A stretch of DNA of 53,957 bases from positions 1 to 53,957 of the forward strand of contig CANJDH010000020.1 of assembly GCA_947473125.1 (NCBI GenBank), given 5' to 3'. The notes beneath the pieces were generated by a model, which was not told the DNA's origin, did no database searches, and was given only the letters and a program-made list of their open reading frames with translations. This DNA is from Burkholderiales bacterium (GTDB taxonomy: Bacteria > Pseudomonadota > Gammaproteobacteria > Burkholderiales > JAEUOS01). Below, piece by piece: positions 8,403-17,011 of the stretch (the first letter of the stretch is position 1; each line of letters opens with the position of its first letter). Made by a program: the position numbers and the translations under genes.

Positions 8403-9470
8403 TCAGTCGCGGCTGTGATAGAAGCTGCTGGAAAAATACGCAGCGTTGATGCGGCGCAGCCCGACCAGCAGCACGGCGCTCGCCGGCAAGGCGAGCAGGA
8501 TGCCGAAAAAGCCGAATACCTGCCCGAAGGCGAGCAAGGCGAAAATCACCGCGAGCGGATGCAGGCCGATGCGGTCGCCGACGATTTTCGGCGTCAGAAA
8601 GAAGCTTTCCAGCATTTGCCCGATGCCGAATACCACCGCCACCACCAAGAGGCCCGAGGGGCCGTCGAACTGTAGCAATGTCACCATGATCGCCAGAGCC
8701 AGGCCGGTGGCAAAACCGAGGTAGGGCACAAACACCAGGAGGCCGGTGATGATCCCGATCGGCAGCGCGAAATCGAGGCCGCCAATCCAAAGGGCGATGG
8801 CGTAGTAGAGCGCGAGGATGCCCATCACTGCGAGCTGGCCGCGCAGAAACTCGGCCAGCACCGCGTCAATGTCGCGCGCAATCGTGCGCGCCAGCTCACT
8901 GTATTTGCGCGGCACGAAATGGTCGAGCCGTGCAATGATGACGTTCCATTCGACCAGCAGGTAGAACAGCACCAGCGGGATCAGCATCAGCGTGCCGATC
9001 AGCCCGGCCAACGCCAGACCGCCCAGCTTGAGCGAGGCGAGCAGTTTCGAGGCCACCCCTTCGGCACTTTGCCAGTGGTCCGCCAGAAACTGCCGAACCG
9101 ACTGCGAATCGAGCTGCACCGTCAGGCCGAACCACTCCTGCAGTTTGGGGGCGAGGCGTTCGTTGAGGTGTTGCAGCAGCGCGGGAACCTTGAGCGACAA
9201 CTCGCTGACCTGCTTGGTGAACAGCGGTACCAGAATCAGCACCAGCAGCACGCCGAGCAACACCGTGGCCACGATCATGGCCAGCGCGGCAATGCTGCGC
9301 GGCAACTTGCGCCGTCCGAGCCACTCGACCCCAGGGTTGAGCATGTAAGCGAGGATCGCGCCGGCCAGGAACGGCGTGAGCACCGGCCCGAGCAGATACA
9401 GGCCCCACAACAGCGCAGCGCCCGCGGCCACCCACGGCAGCATTTGCAGCTGTTCTGGACGAAGAGGCAT
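8403..9470 (-). CDS. AI-2E/PerM family membrane protein
   Basis: The 355-residue inner-membrane protein has about eight hydrophobic segments and the family's conserved stretches LAYMLNPGVEWL-like near residue 45 and FVPYLGFATGLALAI near residue 245. Family members are called permeases or AI-2 exporters, but the substrate of this group is generally unknown. It is the first gene of the minus-strand block and diverges from purM, a placement conserved in Burkholderiales. Confidence 0.88.
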   Translation of the reverse strand: MPLRPEQLQMLPWVAAGAALLWGLYLLGPVLTPFLAGAILAYMLNPGVEWLGRRKLPRSIAALAMIVATVLLGVLLVLILVPLFTKQVSELSLKVPALLQHLNERLAPKLQEWFGLTVQLDSQSVRQFLADHWQSAEGVASKLLASLKLGGLALAGLIGTLMLIPLVLFYLLVEWNVIIARLDHFVPRKYSELARTIARDIDAVLAEFLRGQLAVMGILALYYAIALWIGGLDFALPIGIITGLLVFVPYLGFATGLALAIMVTLLQFDGPSGLLVVAVVFGIGQMLESFFLTPKIVGDRIGLHPLAVIFALLAFGQVFGFFGILLALPASAVLLVGLRRINAAYFSSSFYHSRD

Positions 9471-9669
9471 GGCGTGAAGACCTTTTCAGGTTGGGGGAAG
9501 TGGTGAAAATGCGCAAACCGGCAAGCGGCGGGAAACCCGGGCCGGTCGGCTAAAATTCGCGATTCGCTACGGGTGCGCCGCGAATCCCGGGCGACGCGGC
9601 GATTTTACCCTCCCAGGCGCGGTTTCCCATGCCTCCCCTCGCTCCCTTTTCGCTACCATTTGACGCTCC
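9471..9669. promoter_or_regulatory. Divergent perM/purM promoter region
   Basis: This 199-bp spacer must hold promoters for both directions. TAAAAT -10-like hexamers are present on the plus strand at 9551-9556 and on the minus strand at 9602-9607; neither has a convincing -35. No PurR-type palindrome was recognised. Confidence 0.4.
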
Positions 9670-10728
9670 ATGAGCCAGCCTTCTTCCCCTCCCGCGCCAG
9701 GCGCCTCTCTCAGCTACCGCGATGCCGGGGTCGACATTGACGCCGGCGACGCACTGGTCGAGCGCATCAAGCCGCTGGCCAAAAAAACCATGCGCGAGGG
9801 CGTGCTCGCCGGCATCGGCGGGTTTGGCGCGCTGTTCGAAGTGCCCAAGCGCTACAAGGAGCCGGTACTGGTATCGGGTACGGATGGCGTCGGCACCAAG
9901 CTCAAGCTGGCGTTTCATTTGAACAAGCACGATACGGTCGGCATTGACCTGGTGGCCATGAGCGTCAACGACATCCTGGTGCAGGGTGCCGAGCCCCTGT
10001 TTTTCCTCGATTACTTCGCCTGCGGCAAGCTTGACGTGGAAACCGCGACCCAGGTGGTGGCCGGCATAGGGCGCGGCTGCGAAATGGCCGGGTGCGCGCT
10101 GATCGGCGGCGAGACCGCCGAGATGCCCAGCATGTATCCGGACGGTGAATACGACCTGGCCGGATTTGCGGTCGGAGCCGTTGAAAAATCAAAAATCATC
10201 GACGGCAAATCGATCGTGCCCGGCGACGTGGTGCTGGGCCTGGCATCGAGCGGCGCGCATTCGAACGGCTATTCTCTGGTGCGCAAGATCATCGAACGCG
10301 CCAATCCTGATTTCAATGCCGACTTTCACGGCCGCGCCCTGCGCGACGTGCTCATGGAACCGACGCGCATTTACGTCAAGAACCTGCTGGCCCTGATGCA
10401 GAAGCTCCCCGTCAAGGGCATGGCGCATATCACCGGCGGCGGCCTGGTCGAAAACGTGCCGCGCGTATTGCAGGAAAACCTTACTGCAGTGTTGCAGCGT
10501 GATGCCTGGGCCATGCCGCCTCTGTTTACCTGGCTGCAGCAGCACGGCAATGTCGCGGATGCCGAAATGCATCGCGTCTTCAACTGCGGCATCGGCATGG
10601 CGGTGGTGGTGGCGGGCGCGGATGCGGACGCCGCGCTGGCCCAGCTGATGGCCGCCGGTGAGACGGTGGCACGGATCGGCGTGATTGCCGAGCGGCTCCC
10701 CGGCCAGGCCCAGACTGTGGTTCAGTAG
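9670..10728 (+). CDS. purM: Phosphoribosylformylglycinamidine cyclo-ligase PurM
   Basis: PurM closes the imidazole ring of aminoimidazole ribotide in purine synthesis, using ATP. The 352-residue protein has the ATP/formyl-binding segment [10 protein letters not shown] (72-81), the conserved [16 protein letters not shown] region and GGETAEMP (146-153), and [13 protein letters not shown] further on. Length and motifs are normal. It is single in its direction before the branched-chain transporter genes, and divergent from the perM block. Confidence 0.97.
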   Translation: MSQPSSPPAPGASLSYRDAGVDIDAGDALVERIKPLAKKTMREGVLAGIGGFGALFEVPKRYKEPVLVSGTDGVGTKLKLAFHLNKHDTVGIDLVAMSVNDILVQGAEPLFFLDYFACGKLDVETATQVVAGIGRGCEMAGCALIGGETAEMPSMYPDGEYDLAGFAVGAVEKSKIIDGKSIVPGDVVLGLASSGAHSNGYSLVRKIIERANPDFNADFHGRALRDVLMEPTRIYVKNLLALMQKLPVKGMAHITGGGLVENVPRVLQENLTAVLQRDAWAMPPLFTWLQQHGNVADAEMHRVFNCGIGMAVVVAGADADAALAQLMAAGETVARIGVIAERLPGQAQTVVQ

Positions 10729-10768
10729 CGGGCCGCAGAACCGCTCCAGCAGCGCTTCTCCCGAATGC

Positions 10769-10786
10769 CCCCTGCACACTCAGGGG
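10769..10786 (+). terminator. Stem-loop after purM (weak terminator or leader hairpin)
   Basis: CCCCTG and CAGGGG form a 6-bp stem with a 6-nt loop, 40 bp after the purM stop. No T-run follows; instead an A/T stretch with TAAAAT (10794-10799) comes directly before the livG start, so this may mark a purM/liv boundary rather than a true terminator. Confidence 0.35.
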
Positions 10787-10808
10787 AATCGCATAAAATC
10801 GAGGTCCC

Positions 10809-11597
10809 ATGAGCGACACCATCCTCGAAACCCGCAGCCTGATCAAGGAATTCAAAGGCTTTGTCGCGGTCAACGACGTGAGCCTGTCGGTGAAGCGCGG
10901 GCAGATCCACGCCCTGATCGGCCCGAACGGTGCCGGCAAGACGACGGTGTTCAACCTGCTGACCAAGTTCCTGAGCCCGACCTCGGGCCACATCCTGTTC
11001 AACGGCACCGACATCACAATGGAGAGGCCGGCGCAGATTGCGCGGCGCGGCATCATCCGCTCGTTCCAGATCTCGGCCGTGTTCCCGCACCTCACGGTGC
11101 TCGAGAACGTGCGCATCGGCCTGCAGCGCAAGACCGGCATGTCGTTCCATTTCTGGAAATCCGAGCGCTCCCTGGATCGCCTCAACGAACGCGCCATGGC
11201 GCTGCTCACCGAGGTAGACCTCGCAAGCTTTGCCGACAGCGTCACGGTGGACCTGCCTTACGGCCGCAAGCGTGCGCTCGAGATCGCCACCACGCTGGCG
11301 ATGGACCCGGAACTGATGCTGCTTGACGAGCCGACCCAGGGCATGGGCCATGAAGACGTGGGGCGTGTCACCAGCCTGATCAAGAAGGTGTCGGCCAATC
11401 GCACCATCCTGATGGTCGAGCACAACATGAACGTGGTATCCACGATTGCCGACACCATCACGGTATTGCAGCGCGGCGCGGTGCTGGCCGAAGGGCCGTA
11501 TGCCGAGGTGTCGAACAACCCGCTGGTCAAAGAGGCCTACATGGGTACGGTGGATGCCGACACCGGGGTAATGGCGGAGGGCAAGGCGCATGGCTGA
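10809..11597 (+). CDS. livG: Branched-chain amino acid-type ABC transporter ATPase LivG
   Basis: A cytosolic ATPase that energises HAAT-family uptake. The 262-residue protein has Walker A GPNGAGKTT (38-46), a signature region reading LPYGRKRALEIATTLA (a variant of the LSYGxQR motif usual for LivG) and Walker B LMLLDEPTQGMGHED. The LivG-specific insert with KTGMSFHFW is present around residue 115. It begins the operon livG-livF-binding protein-livH-livM and overlaps livF by 8 bp. Substrate may be an amino acid or another small carboxylate/amide; sequence alone does not decide. Confidence 0.93.
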   Translation: MSDTILETRSLIKEFKGFVAVNDVSLSVKRGQIHALIGPNGAGKTTVFNLLTKFLSPTSGHILFNGTDITMERPAQIARRGIIRSFQISAVFPHLTVLENVRIGLQRKTGMSFHFWKSERSLDRLNERAMALLTEVDLASFADSVTVDLPYGRKRALEIATTLAMDPELMLLDEPTQGMGHEDVGRVTSLIKKVSANRTILMVEHNMNVVSTIADTITVLQRGAVLAEGPYAEVSNNPLVKEAYMGTVDADTGVMAEGKAHG

Positions 11598-12303
11598 AGC
11601 ACTGCTCCAGGTGACCAACCTGCACGCCCACTACGGTGAATCGCATATTTTGCATGGCGTCGATTTCACCGTGAACAAGGGGGAAGTGGTGACCCTGCTG
11701 GGGCGCAACGGCGCCGGGCGCACTACCACCTTGCGTGCCATCCTCGGGCTCACCGGGTCGCGCAGCGGCTCGATCAAGATCAACGGCGTCGAAGCGATTG
11801 CCCTGTCGACACACAAGATTGCGCACCTGGGGCTCGGCTATTGCCCGGAAGAGCGCGGCATTTTTGCCAGCCTGTCGTGCGAGGAAAACCTGCTGTTGCC
11901 GCCGGTCGTCGGCGGCAACGGTACAACCGGCATGTCGGTATCGCAAATCTATGACATGTTCCCCAATCTCAAGGAGCGGCGCGATTCGCAGGGCACGCGC
12001 CTGTCGGGAGGGGAGCAGCAGATGCTGGCGGTGGCGCGTATCCTGCGCACCGGCGCCAGCCTGTTGTTGCTTGACGAGATTTCCGAAGGCCTCGCGCCGG
12101 TGATTGTGCAGGCACTGGCGCGCATGATCCGCATGCTCAAGGCCAAGGGCTACACGATCGTGATGGTGGAGCAGAATTTCCGGTTTGCGGCGCCGCTTGC
12201 CGACCGCTTTTATGTCATGGAGCACGGCAAGATCGTCGAAGGGTTTGCCAGCGCGGAGCTGACAGCCAAGATGGACATGCTGCACGAGTACCTGGGCGTG
12301 TAA
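11590..12303 (+). CDS. livF: Branched-chain amino acid-type ABC transporter ATPase LivF
   Basis: The second ATPase of the heterodimer, 237 residues. The signature motif LSGGEQQMLAVARIL and Walker B LLLLDEISEGLAP are standard. The Walker A is GRNGAGRTT (38-46), with Arg44 where the catalytic P-loop Lys is expected. All other motifs are intact and the partner LivG keeps its Lys, so the transporter may have one weakened ATP site. It overlaps livG and is 22 bp before the binding-protein gene. Confidence 0.92.
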   Translation: MAEALLQVTNLHAHYGESHILHGVDFTVNKGEVVTLLGRNGAGRTTTLRAILGLTGSRSGSIKINGVEAIALSTHKIAHLGLGYCPEERGIFASLSCEENLLLPPVVGGNGTTGMSVSQIYDMFPNLKERRDSQGTRLSGGEQQMLAVARILRTGASLLLLDEISEGLAPVIVQALARMIRMLKAKGYTIVMVEQNFRFAAPLADRFYVMEHGKIVEGFASAELTAKMDMLHEYLGV

Positions 12304-12325
12304 TTTTTCAATTGAGGAGACAACA

Positions 12326-13555
12326 ATGAAACAAAAGACACTCATTGCATTGGCAGTCAGCGCAGCCCTCTTGGCGGCGACTGCGGCGTATGCACAGCAG
12401 GCCAAGCCGGGCGCCATTTCCGGCGACGTCGTCAAGGTCGGCGTGTTGACCGACATGTCGGGCCTGTATTCGGACCTCGGCGGCCAGGGCTCGGTCGAAG
12501 CGGCGAAGATGGCGGTGGCCGACTTCGGCGGCAAGGTGCTCGGCAAGAACATCGAAGTGATCGGTGCCGATCACCAGAACAAGGCTGACGTCGGCGCGCA
12601 AAAGGCACGCGAGTGGTTCGACCAGCAGGGCGTCGACATGATCACTGACGCGCTCAACTCCGCGGTCGGCATCGCCGTGACCAAGGTGGCCGGCGAGAAA
12701 AAACGCATCCTGATGGACGTTGGCGCCGCCAGCACGCGCCTCACCAACGAAGACTGCAACCCGTACACGGTGCACTACGCGTACGACACCTATGCGCTCG
12801 CCAACGGTACCGGCAACGCGATCGTCAAGCAGGGCGGCAAGAGCTGGTTCTTCCTGACAGCCGACTATGCTTTCGGCCATTCGCTCGAAGCCGATACTGC
12901 CAACGTGGTCAAGGCAGGTGGCGGCACGGTGGCAGGTGCGGTGCGCCACCCGCTCAACGCGGCGGATTTCTCCTCGTTTCTGCTGCAGGCGCAAGCTTCC
13001 AAGGCGCAAATCGTCGGCCTCGCCAACGCTGGCGGCGACACCATCAACTCGATCAAGGCGGCCAACGAGTTCGGCATCACCAAGAACCAGAAACTCGCCG
13101 GCCTTCTGGTGTTCATCACCGACATCCATTCGCTCGGCCTGCCGACCACGCAGGGCATGTTCCTCACCGACGGCTGGTACTGGGACCTGAACGACGAGAC
13201 GCGCAAGTTCGGACGTCGTTACTTCGACAAGATGAAGAAAATGCCGACCATGGTGCAGGCTGGGGTGTATTCCTCGACGCTTACGTATCTGAAGGCGGTG
13301 GCCGCAGTCGGTACCGATAACGCCGATGCCGTGATGGCGCAACTGAAAAAAGCCAAGATCAACGATATGTTCGCCAAGAACGGCTACGTGCGCGCCGATG
13401 GCCGCATGATCCACGACATGTACCTCATGGAAGTCAAGAAGCAGTCGGAATCGAAGTATCCGTGGGACTACTACCACGTACGTGCCACGATCCCGGGCGA
13501 ACAGGCCTACCAGCCGCTGTCGCTGTCGCGCTGCCCGATGATCACCAAGAAGTAA
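12326..13555 (+). CDS. LivK-type ABC transporter substrate-binding protein
   Basis: A 409-residue periplasmic binding protein (Peripla_BP_6 type). The signal peptide is MKQKTLIALAVSAALLAATA with cleavage near AYAQQ. The mature N-terminus VKVGVLTDMSGLYSDLGGQG is the classic opening of this family. A good ribosome site (GAGGAGA) precedes the ATG. Members of this longer subgroup often bind aromatic or amide compounds rather than leucine, but the ligand is not visible. It sits between the ATPase and the permease genes, whereas many liv operons put it first. Confidence 0.92.
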   Translation: MKQKTLIALAVSAALLAATAAYAQQAKPGAISGDVVKVGVLTDMSGLYSDLGGQGSVEAAKMAVADFGGKVLGKNIEVIGADHQNKADVGAQKAREWFDQQGVDMITDALNSAVGIAVTKVAGEKKRILMDVGAASTRLTNEDCNPYTVHYAYDTYALANGTGNAIVKQGGKSWFFLTADYAFGHSLEADTANVVKAGGGTVAGAVRHPLNAADFSSFLLQAQASKAQIVGLANAGGDTINSIKAANEFGITKNQKLAGLLVFITDIHSLGLPTTQGMFLTDGWYWDLNDETRKFGRRYFDKMKKMPTMVQAGVYSSTLTYLKAVAAVGTDNADAVMAQLKKAKINDMFAKNGYVRADGRMIHDMYLMEVKKQSESKYPWDYYHVRATIPGEQAYQPLSLSRCPMITKK

Positions 13556-13573
13556 TCTGCGCCAACGGATCAC

Positions 13574-13595
13574 CCCGCCGCCGGCGCGCGGCGGG
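13574..13595 (+). other. Intercistronic stem-loop after the binding-protein gene
   Basis: CCCGCCGC pairs with GCGGCGGG across a 6-nt loop, 18 bp after the stop codon and before livH. There is no T-run. Such GC hairpins commonly stabilise the upstream binding-protein transcript relative to the downstream permease genes. The following CGACAT triplicate (13601-13619) is noted but unexplained. Confidence 0.55.
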
Positions 13596-13625
13596 AATGC
13601 GACATCGACATATCGACATTGACAC

Positions 13626-14510
13626 ATGGAAATTTTCGGCGTCCCGCTGCAGGCCATGCTCGGCCAGCTCCTCCTGGGCTTGGTCAACGGCTCGTTTTAC
13701 GCCATGCTGTCACTCGGCCTTGCGGTGATTTTCGGCCTGCTCAACATCATCAATTTTTCGCATGGCGCCCTGTACATGATGGGCGCTTACGGCGCCTACA
13801 TCGGCCTCACCACCTTCGAGATGAACTACTGGGTGGCCCTGGTCGTGGCGCCCCTGGTGGTCGGGGCGTTCGGCATGGTCATCGAGCGTGCCATGCTGCA
13901 GTGGCTGTACAAGCTCGACCACCTGTATGGGTTGCTCCTGACCTTCGGCCTGACCTTGATGCTTGAAGGCCTGTTTCGTTCGTTTTTCGGCGTCTCGGGC
14001 CAGCCGTATCCGGTGCCCGATGCCTTGCGCGGCGCGACCGACGTCGGTTTCATGGTGCTGCCCAATTACCGCGCATGGGTGGTGCTGGCCTCGCTGATCG
14101 TCTGCTTCGCCACCTGGTTCGTGATCGAGCGCACCAAGCTGGGCGCCTACCTGCGTGCCGCCACCGAGAATCCGAAGCTGGTGCAGGCGTTCGGCATCAA
14201 CGTGCCGCTGATGGTGATGCTCACCTTCGGCTTCGGCGTGGCGCTTGCGGCGTTTGCCGGCGTGCTCGCCGCACCGATCATTCAGGTCAACCCGTTGATG
14301 GGATCGAACCTGATCATCGTGGTGTTTGCCGTGGTGGTGATCGGCGGCATGGGGTCGATCATGGGCGCGATTCTCACCGGCCTGGGCCTGGGCCTGATCG
14401 AGGGGCTCACCAAGGTCTTTTATCCGGAAGCCTCGTCCACCGTGGTGTTCGTGATCATGATCATCGTGCTGCTGGTGCGCCCGGCCGGCTTGTTCGGGAA
14501 AGAGAAATGA
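13626..14510 (+). CDS. livH: ABC transporter permease LivH
   Basis: A 294-residue inner-membrane permease with about eight hydrophobic segments. The opening GLVNGSFYAMLSLGLAVIFGLLNIINFSHG and the later RAATENPKLVQAFGINV (cytoplasmic coupling loop) are hallmarks of LivH. Its stop overlaps the livM start as ATGA, indicating coupled translation. It forms the membrane pore with LivM. Confidence 0.94.
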   Translation: MEIFGVPLQAMLGQLLLGLVNGSFYAMLSLGLAVIFGLLNIINFSHGALYMMGAYGAYIGLTTFEMNYWVALVVAPLVVGAFGMVIERAMLQWLYKLDHLYGLLLTFGLTLMLEGLFRSFFGVSGQPYPVPDALRGATDVGFMVLPNYRAWVVLASLIVCFATWFVIERTKLGAYLRAATENPKLVQAFGINVPLMVMLTFGFGVALAAFAGVLAAPIIQVNPLMGSNLIIVVFAVVVIGGMGSIMGAILTGLGLGLIEGLTKVFYPEASSTVVFVIMIIVLLVRPAGLFGKEK

Positions 14511-15478
14511 ACAAACAGGTGATCGGTTATGCGCTGCTGATTGTGCTCGGGCTGCTCGCGCCGTTTTTTGTCTATCCGGTATTCCTGATGAAGGCGCTGT
14601 GTTTCGCGCTGTTCGCCTGTGCTTTCAATCTGTTGATCGGCTACACCGGCCTGTTGTCGTTCGGTCATGCCGCGTTCCTCGGCGGGGGGGGCTACATGGC
14701 CGGGCAGGCAATCAAGATGTGGGGTTTCCCGACTGAGCTCGGCCTGCTGATGGGCATGTTCTCCGGCGCGGTTCTGGGCTTTGTGATCGGCAGCCTGGCG
14801 ATCCGCCGCCAGGGCATCTACTTCGCGATGATCACCCTGGCGCTGTCGCAGATGCTCTACTTTTTTTGCCTGCAGGCGAAGTTCACCGGCGGCGAGGACG
14901 GCTTGCAGGCGGTGCCGCGCGGTACGCTGCTCGGCAGCATCAGCCTGGCCGATGACCTGACGCTGTACTACGTGGTGTTCGCGATTTTCATCGCCGGCTT
15001 CTGGATGATCCATCGCACCATCCATTCACCGTTCGGCCAGGTGCTCAAAGCGATCCGCGAGAACGAACCGCGCGCAATTTCTCTGGGTTACGACGTGGAC
15101 CGCTACAAGCTGCTGGCTTTTGTGATCTCGACCGCATTGGCCGGGCTGGCAGGCGCCACCAAGACCGTGATGCTCGGCTTTGAAACCCTCACCGACGTGC
15201 ACTGGCACATGTCGGGCGAGGTGGTGCTGATGACCCTGCTGGGCGGCATGGGTACGGTGCTGGGGCCGGTGGTCGGGGCCTTTACCGTGAAGGCTCTTGA
15301 AGACAAGCTCGGCGACTTCGGTGACCTGCTCGCCGTGACCACCGGCATCGAATGGTTCAAGACCATCGGCGAGTCGGTGACCATCGTCACCGGCCTGATT
15401 TTCGTGGTCTGCGTGCTCGCGTTCCGGCGCGGCATCGTCGGCGAACTGGCAGCCTTGCTGAAGAATAAACCGCACTAA
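14507..15478 (+). CDS. livM: ABC transporter permease LivM
   Basis: A 323-residue inner-membrane permease. The start at 14507 was chosen because it overlaps the livH stop and gives MNKQVIGYALLIVLG; the frame is open further upstream, inside livH. Conserved LivM segments are NLLIGYTGLLSFGHAAFLG near residue 40 and the coupling loop KAIRENEPRAISLGYDVDRYK. It is the last gene of the operon and is convergent with the amidohydrolase gene 82 bp away. Confidence 0.94.
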   Translation: MNKQVIGYALLIVLGLLAPFFVYPVFLMKALCFALFACAFNLLIGYTGLLSFGHAAFLGGGGYMAGQAIKMWGFPTELGLLMGMFSGAVLGFVIGSLAIRRQGIYFAMITLALSQMLYFFCLQAKFTGGEDGLQAVPRGTLLGSISLADDLTLYYVVFAIFIAGFWMIHRTIHSPFGQVLKAIRENEPRAISLGYDVDRYKLLAFVISTALAGLAGATKTVMLGFETLTDVHWHMSGEVVLMTLLGGMGTVLGPVVGAFTVKALEDKLGDFGDLLAVTTGIEWFKTIGESVTIVTGLIFVVCVLAFRRGIVGELAALLKNKPH

Positions 15479-15527
15479 CCTGGCCTCGAAAATCGTTGAT
15501 AGAAGCCGCTCGCAGGCCAGATGCCGG

Positions 15528-15558
15528 CTGAAACCCTTGGTGGGTGAGCCTCTTCAGG
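15528..15558. repeat. Short dispersed repeat, copy at the amidohydrolase 3' end
   Basis: It starts TGAAACCCTTGGTGGGTGAG and ends CCTCTTCAGG, matching the 3518-3546 copy with few differences. It also lies immediately downstream of a minus-strand stop codon in a convergent spacer. A shorter relative (TTTGGTGGGTG) is at 47628-47638. Confidence 0.4.
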
Positions 15559-15560
15559 CC

Positions 15561-17009
15561 TTAACCGCAGCCGAAGTGTCGCCCTTGCAGGTAAAACGGC
15601 TTGAGTGATGCATCCAGTGATTGCACGCTGGCGCGCCACTTATCTGCCGGATCGAGCCTGGCCTTGAGCTGGGCCATCATCTCGGCCATCAGCGCGGGGT
15701 AGTCTACCCCGGTGGCGGCCCCGTCCCGGACGATCGTCTTGCCGGCCACAATCACCTGCTTCACATGGCTCGCGCTGGCGCGCGCGAGCACGAAATCGAT
15801 GATCGGGACGTCGTCGAACAGGCGGTCATCCATCAAGGCATGGCCGTCGAGCAGCAGCAGGTCGGCAGGTTCGCCGGGCGCGATCGTGCCTTCACAGGCA
15901 ATCCCGCTCACCGCCTGGCGGCCATGGCGGCAGGCGAGGGCATAGCCCTGCGCCGGCGTGACGGCAACGTCATAGCCCCAGCCTTTGTGCAGGTGGTACA
16001 GCAGGCGCATCTCGCGCAGGGCGTCGTCATCCTCGTCGAAGGCGCAGCCGTCGAGCCCCATCGCCACCTTGCAGCCGCGCTTGAGCATCTCGGCCACCGG
16101 CGCGATGCCCGAGCGCAGGTGCAGGTTGGAGCTGGTGTTGACTGCGATCACGGCACCTGCTTCGGCAATCAGTTCGAGTTCATCGGGCCGTGCGTGGGCG
16201 CAATGCGCCAGCGTGAGCCGCGGCGAGAGCAAGCCGATGCGCTTCAGATGGGCGACGATGCCGTCCGGATAGGCACGGTCGGCCCACTCGCGCTGGTAGC
16301 GCGTCTCGAGCAGATGCATGTGCACCTGGCGCCCATTGCGCGCCGAGCTTTCTGCAATCAAGCCAAGCATTTCGTCCGAGCACCACTGCACGCCATTGGG
16401 CCCGTATTGCACGTTGAAGCCGTCTCCATGGCAGGCCTCGGCAATTTCGTCGGCCAGCGCCAACTGCGCAGCGGCCGCCGGCAGGGGCCCGGCCAGCCTG
16501 GCCGCAACGGAATCGCGAATCGCCGGCGGCAGGTGCGGCAACACTTGCGCGTTGGCCGCATACGCGAGCGGCTGCCGGTCGCGCATCGCGACGGCGAACC
16601 CGACATGCGTGCCCACCGCGCGCGCCGCGCGCGCCACGGCTTTCGCTTCGGTGAGGGGGTCGGTCAGGCCCTGTTGTCGGGTGTAGTGCACCATCACGCG
16701 GCCGACGCCGCGCAGGGCGGAGCGCGCCAGCGATGTGGCCGCCGTGAGATAGGCATCGACGCCGGGCACCACCCCGAGGTAGAACAGCCAGCTCTCGAGC
16801 GGCTTGTCGAACGCTCCGAGCATGCTCGAGCGAATCGCGCGCGCGTGGTCGTGTGCGTTGGCTAGACCCGGCAGGGCGATCAGGCCGTTGCCGGTTTGCG
16901 CGGCCGGAGTGGTGGCGGCAATCCGTTCATCCGCAATATCCAGCGTAGCGCCGCGCTGCTCGGCTGCACCGGGCCGCGCCAGCAGCCAGTCGACCTGCAG
17001 GCGCGCCAT
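15561..17009 (-). CDS. Amidohydrolase (cytosine deaminase/TrzA-AtzA type)
   Basis: A 482-residue cytosolic metal-dependent hydrolase. Metal ligands are visible as the HxH pair in NAHDHARA (near residue 53), HMHLLET, HCAH and the catalytic Asp in GLDGCAFDEDDD. This order fits the subtype III amidohydrolases that deaminate or dechlorinate nucleobase-like and triazine-like rings. The GSNLHLRSG-type segment reads SSNLHLRSGIAP. It starts 2 nt after the stop of the upstream binding-protein gene and is the last gene of a ten-gene operon. Expected role: hydrolytic removal of an amino group from an imported heterocycle (inference). Confidence 0.87.
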   Translation of the reverse strand: MARLQVDWLLARPGAAEQRGATLDIADERIAATTPAAQTGNGLIALPGLANAHDHARAIRSSMLGAFDKPLESWLFYLGVVPGVDAYLTAATSLARSALRGVGRVMVHYTRQQGLTDPLTEAKAVARAARAVGTHVGFAVAMRDRQPLAYAANAQVLPHLPPAIRDSVAARLAGPLPAAAAQLALADEIAEACHGDGFNVQYGPNGVQWCSDEMLGLIAESSARNGRQVHMHLLETRYQREWADRAYPDGIVAHLKRIGLLSPRLTLAHCAHARPDELELIAEAGAVIAVNTSSNLHLRSGIAPVAEMLKRGCKVAMGLDGCAFDEDDDALREMRLLYHLHKGWGYDVAVTPAQGYALACRHGRQAVSGIACEGTIAPGEPADLLLLDGHALMDDRLFDDVPIIDFVLARASASHVKQVIVAGKTIVRDGAATGVDYPALMAEMMAQLKARLDPADKWRASVQSLDASLKPFYLQGRHFGCG

Positions 17010-17011
17010 CT

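Noticed and set aside
10769-10786. Stem-loop considered as a definite purM terminator
   Set aside because: Short stem and no T-run; kept only as a low-confidence feature.
12308-13687. 459-codon minus-strand frame opposite the LivK-type gene
   Set aside because: His/Val/Arg-rich antisense reading; the plus strand encodes a complete periplasmic binding protein.
15621-16865. 414-codon frame antisense to the amidohydrolase
   Set aside because: The opposite strand shows complete metal-site motifs; this frame has none.
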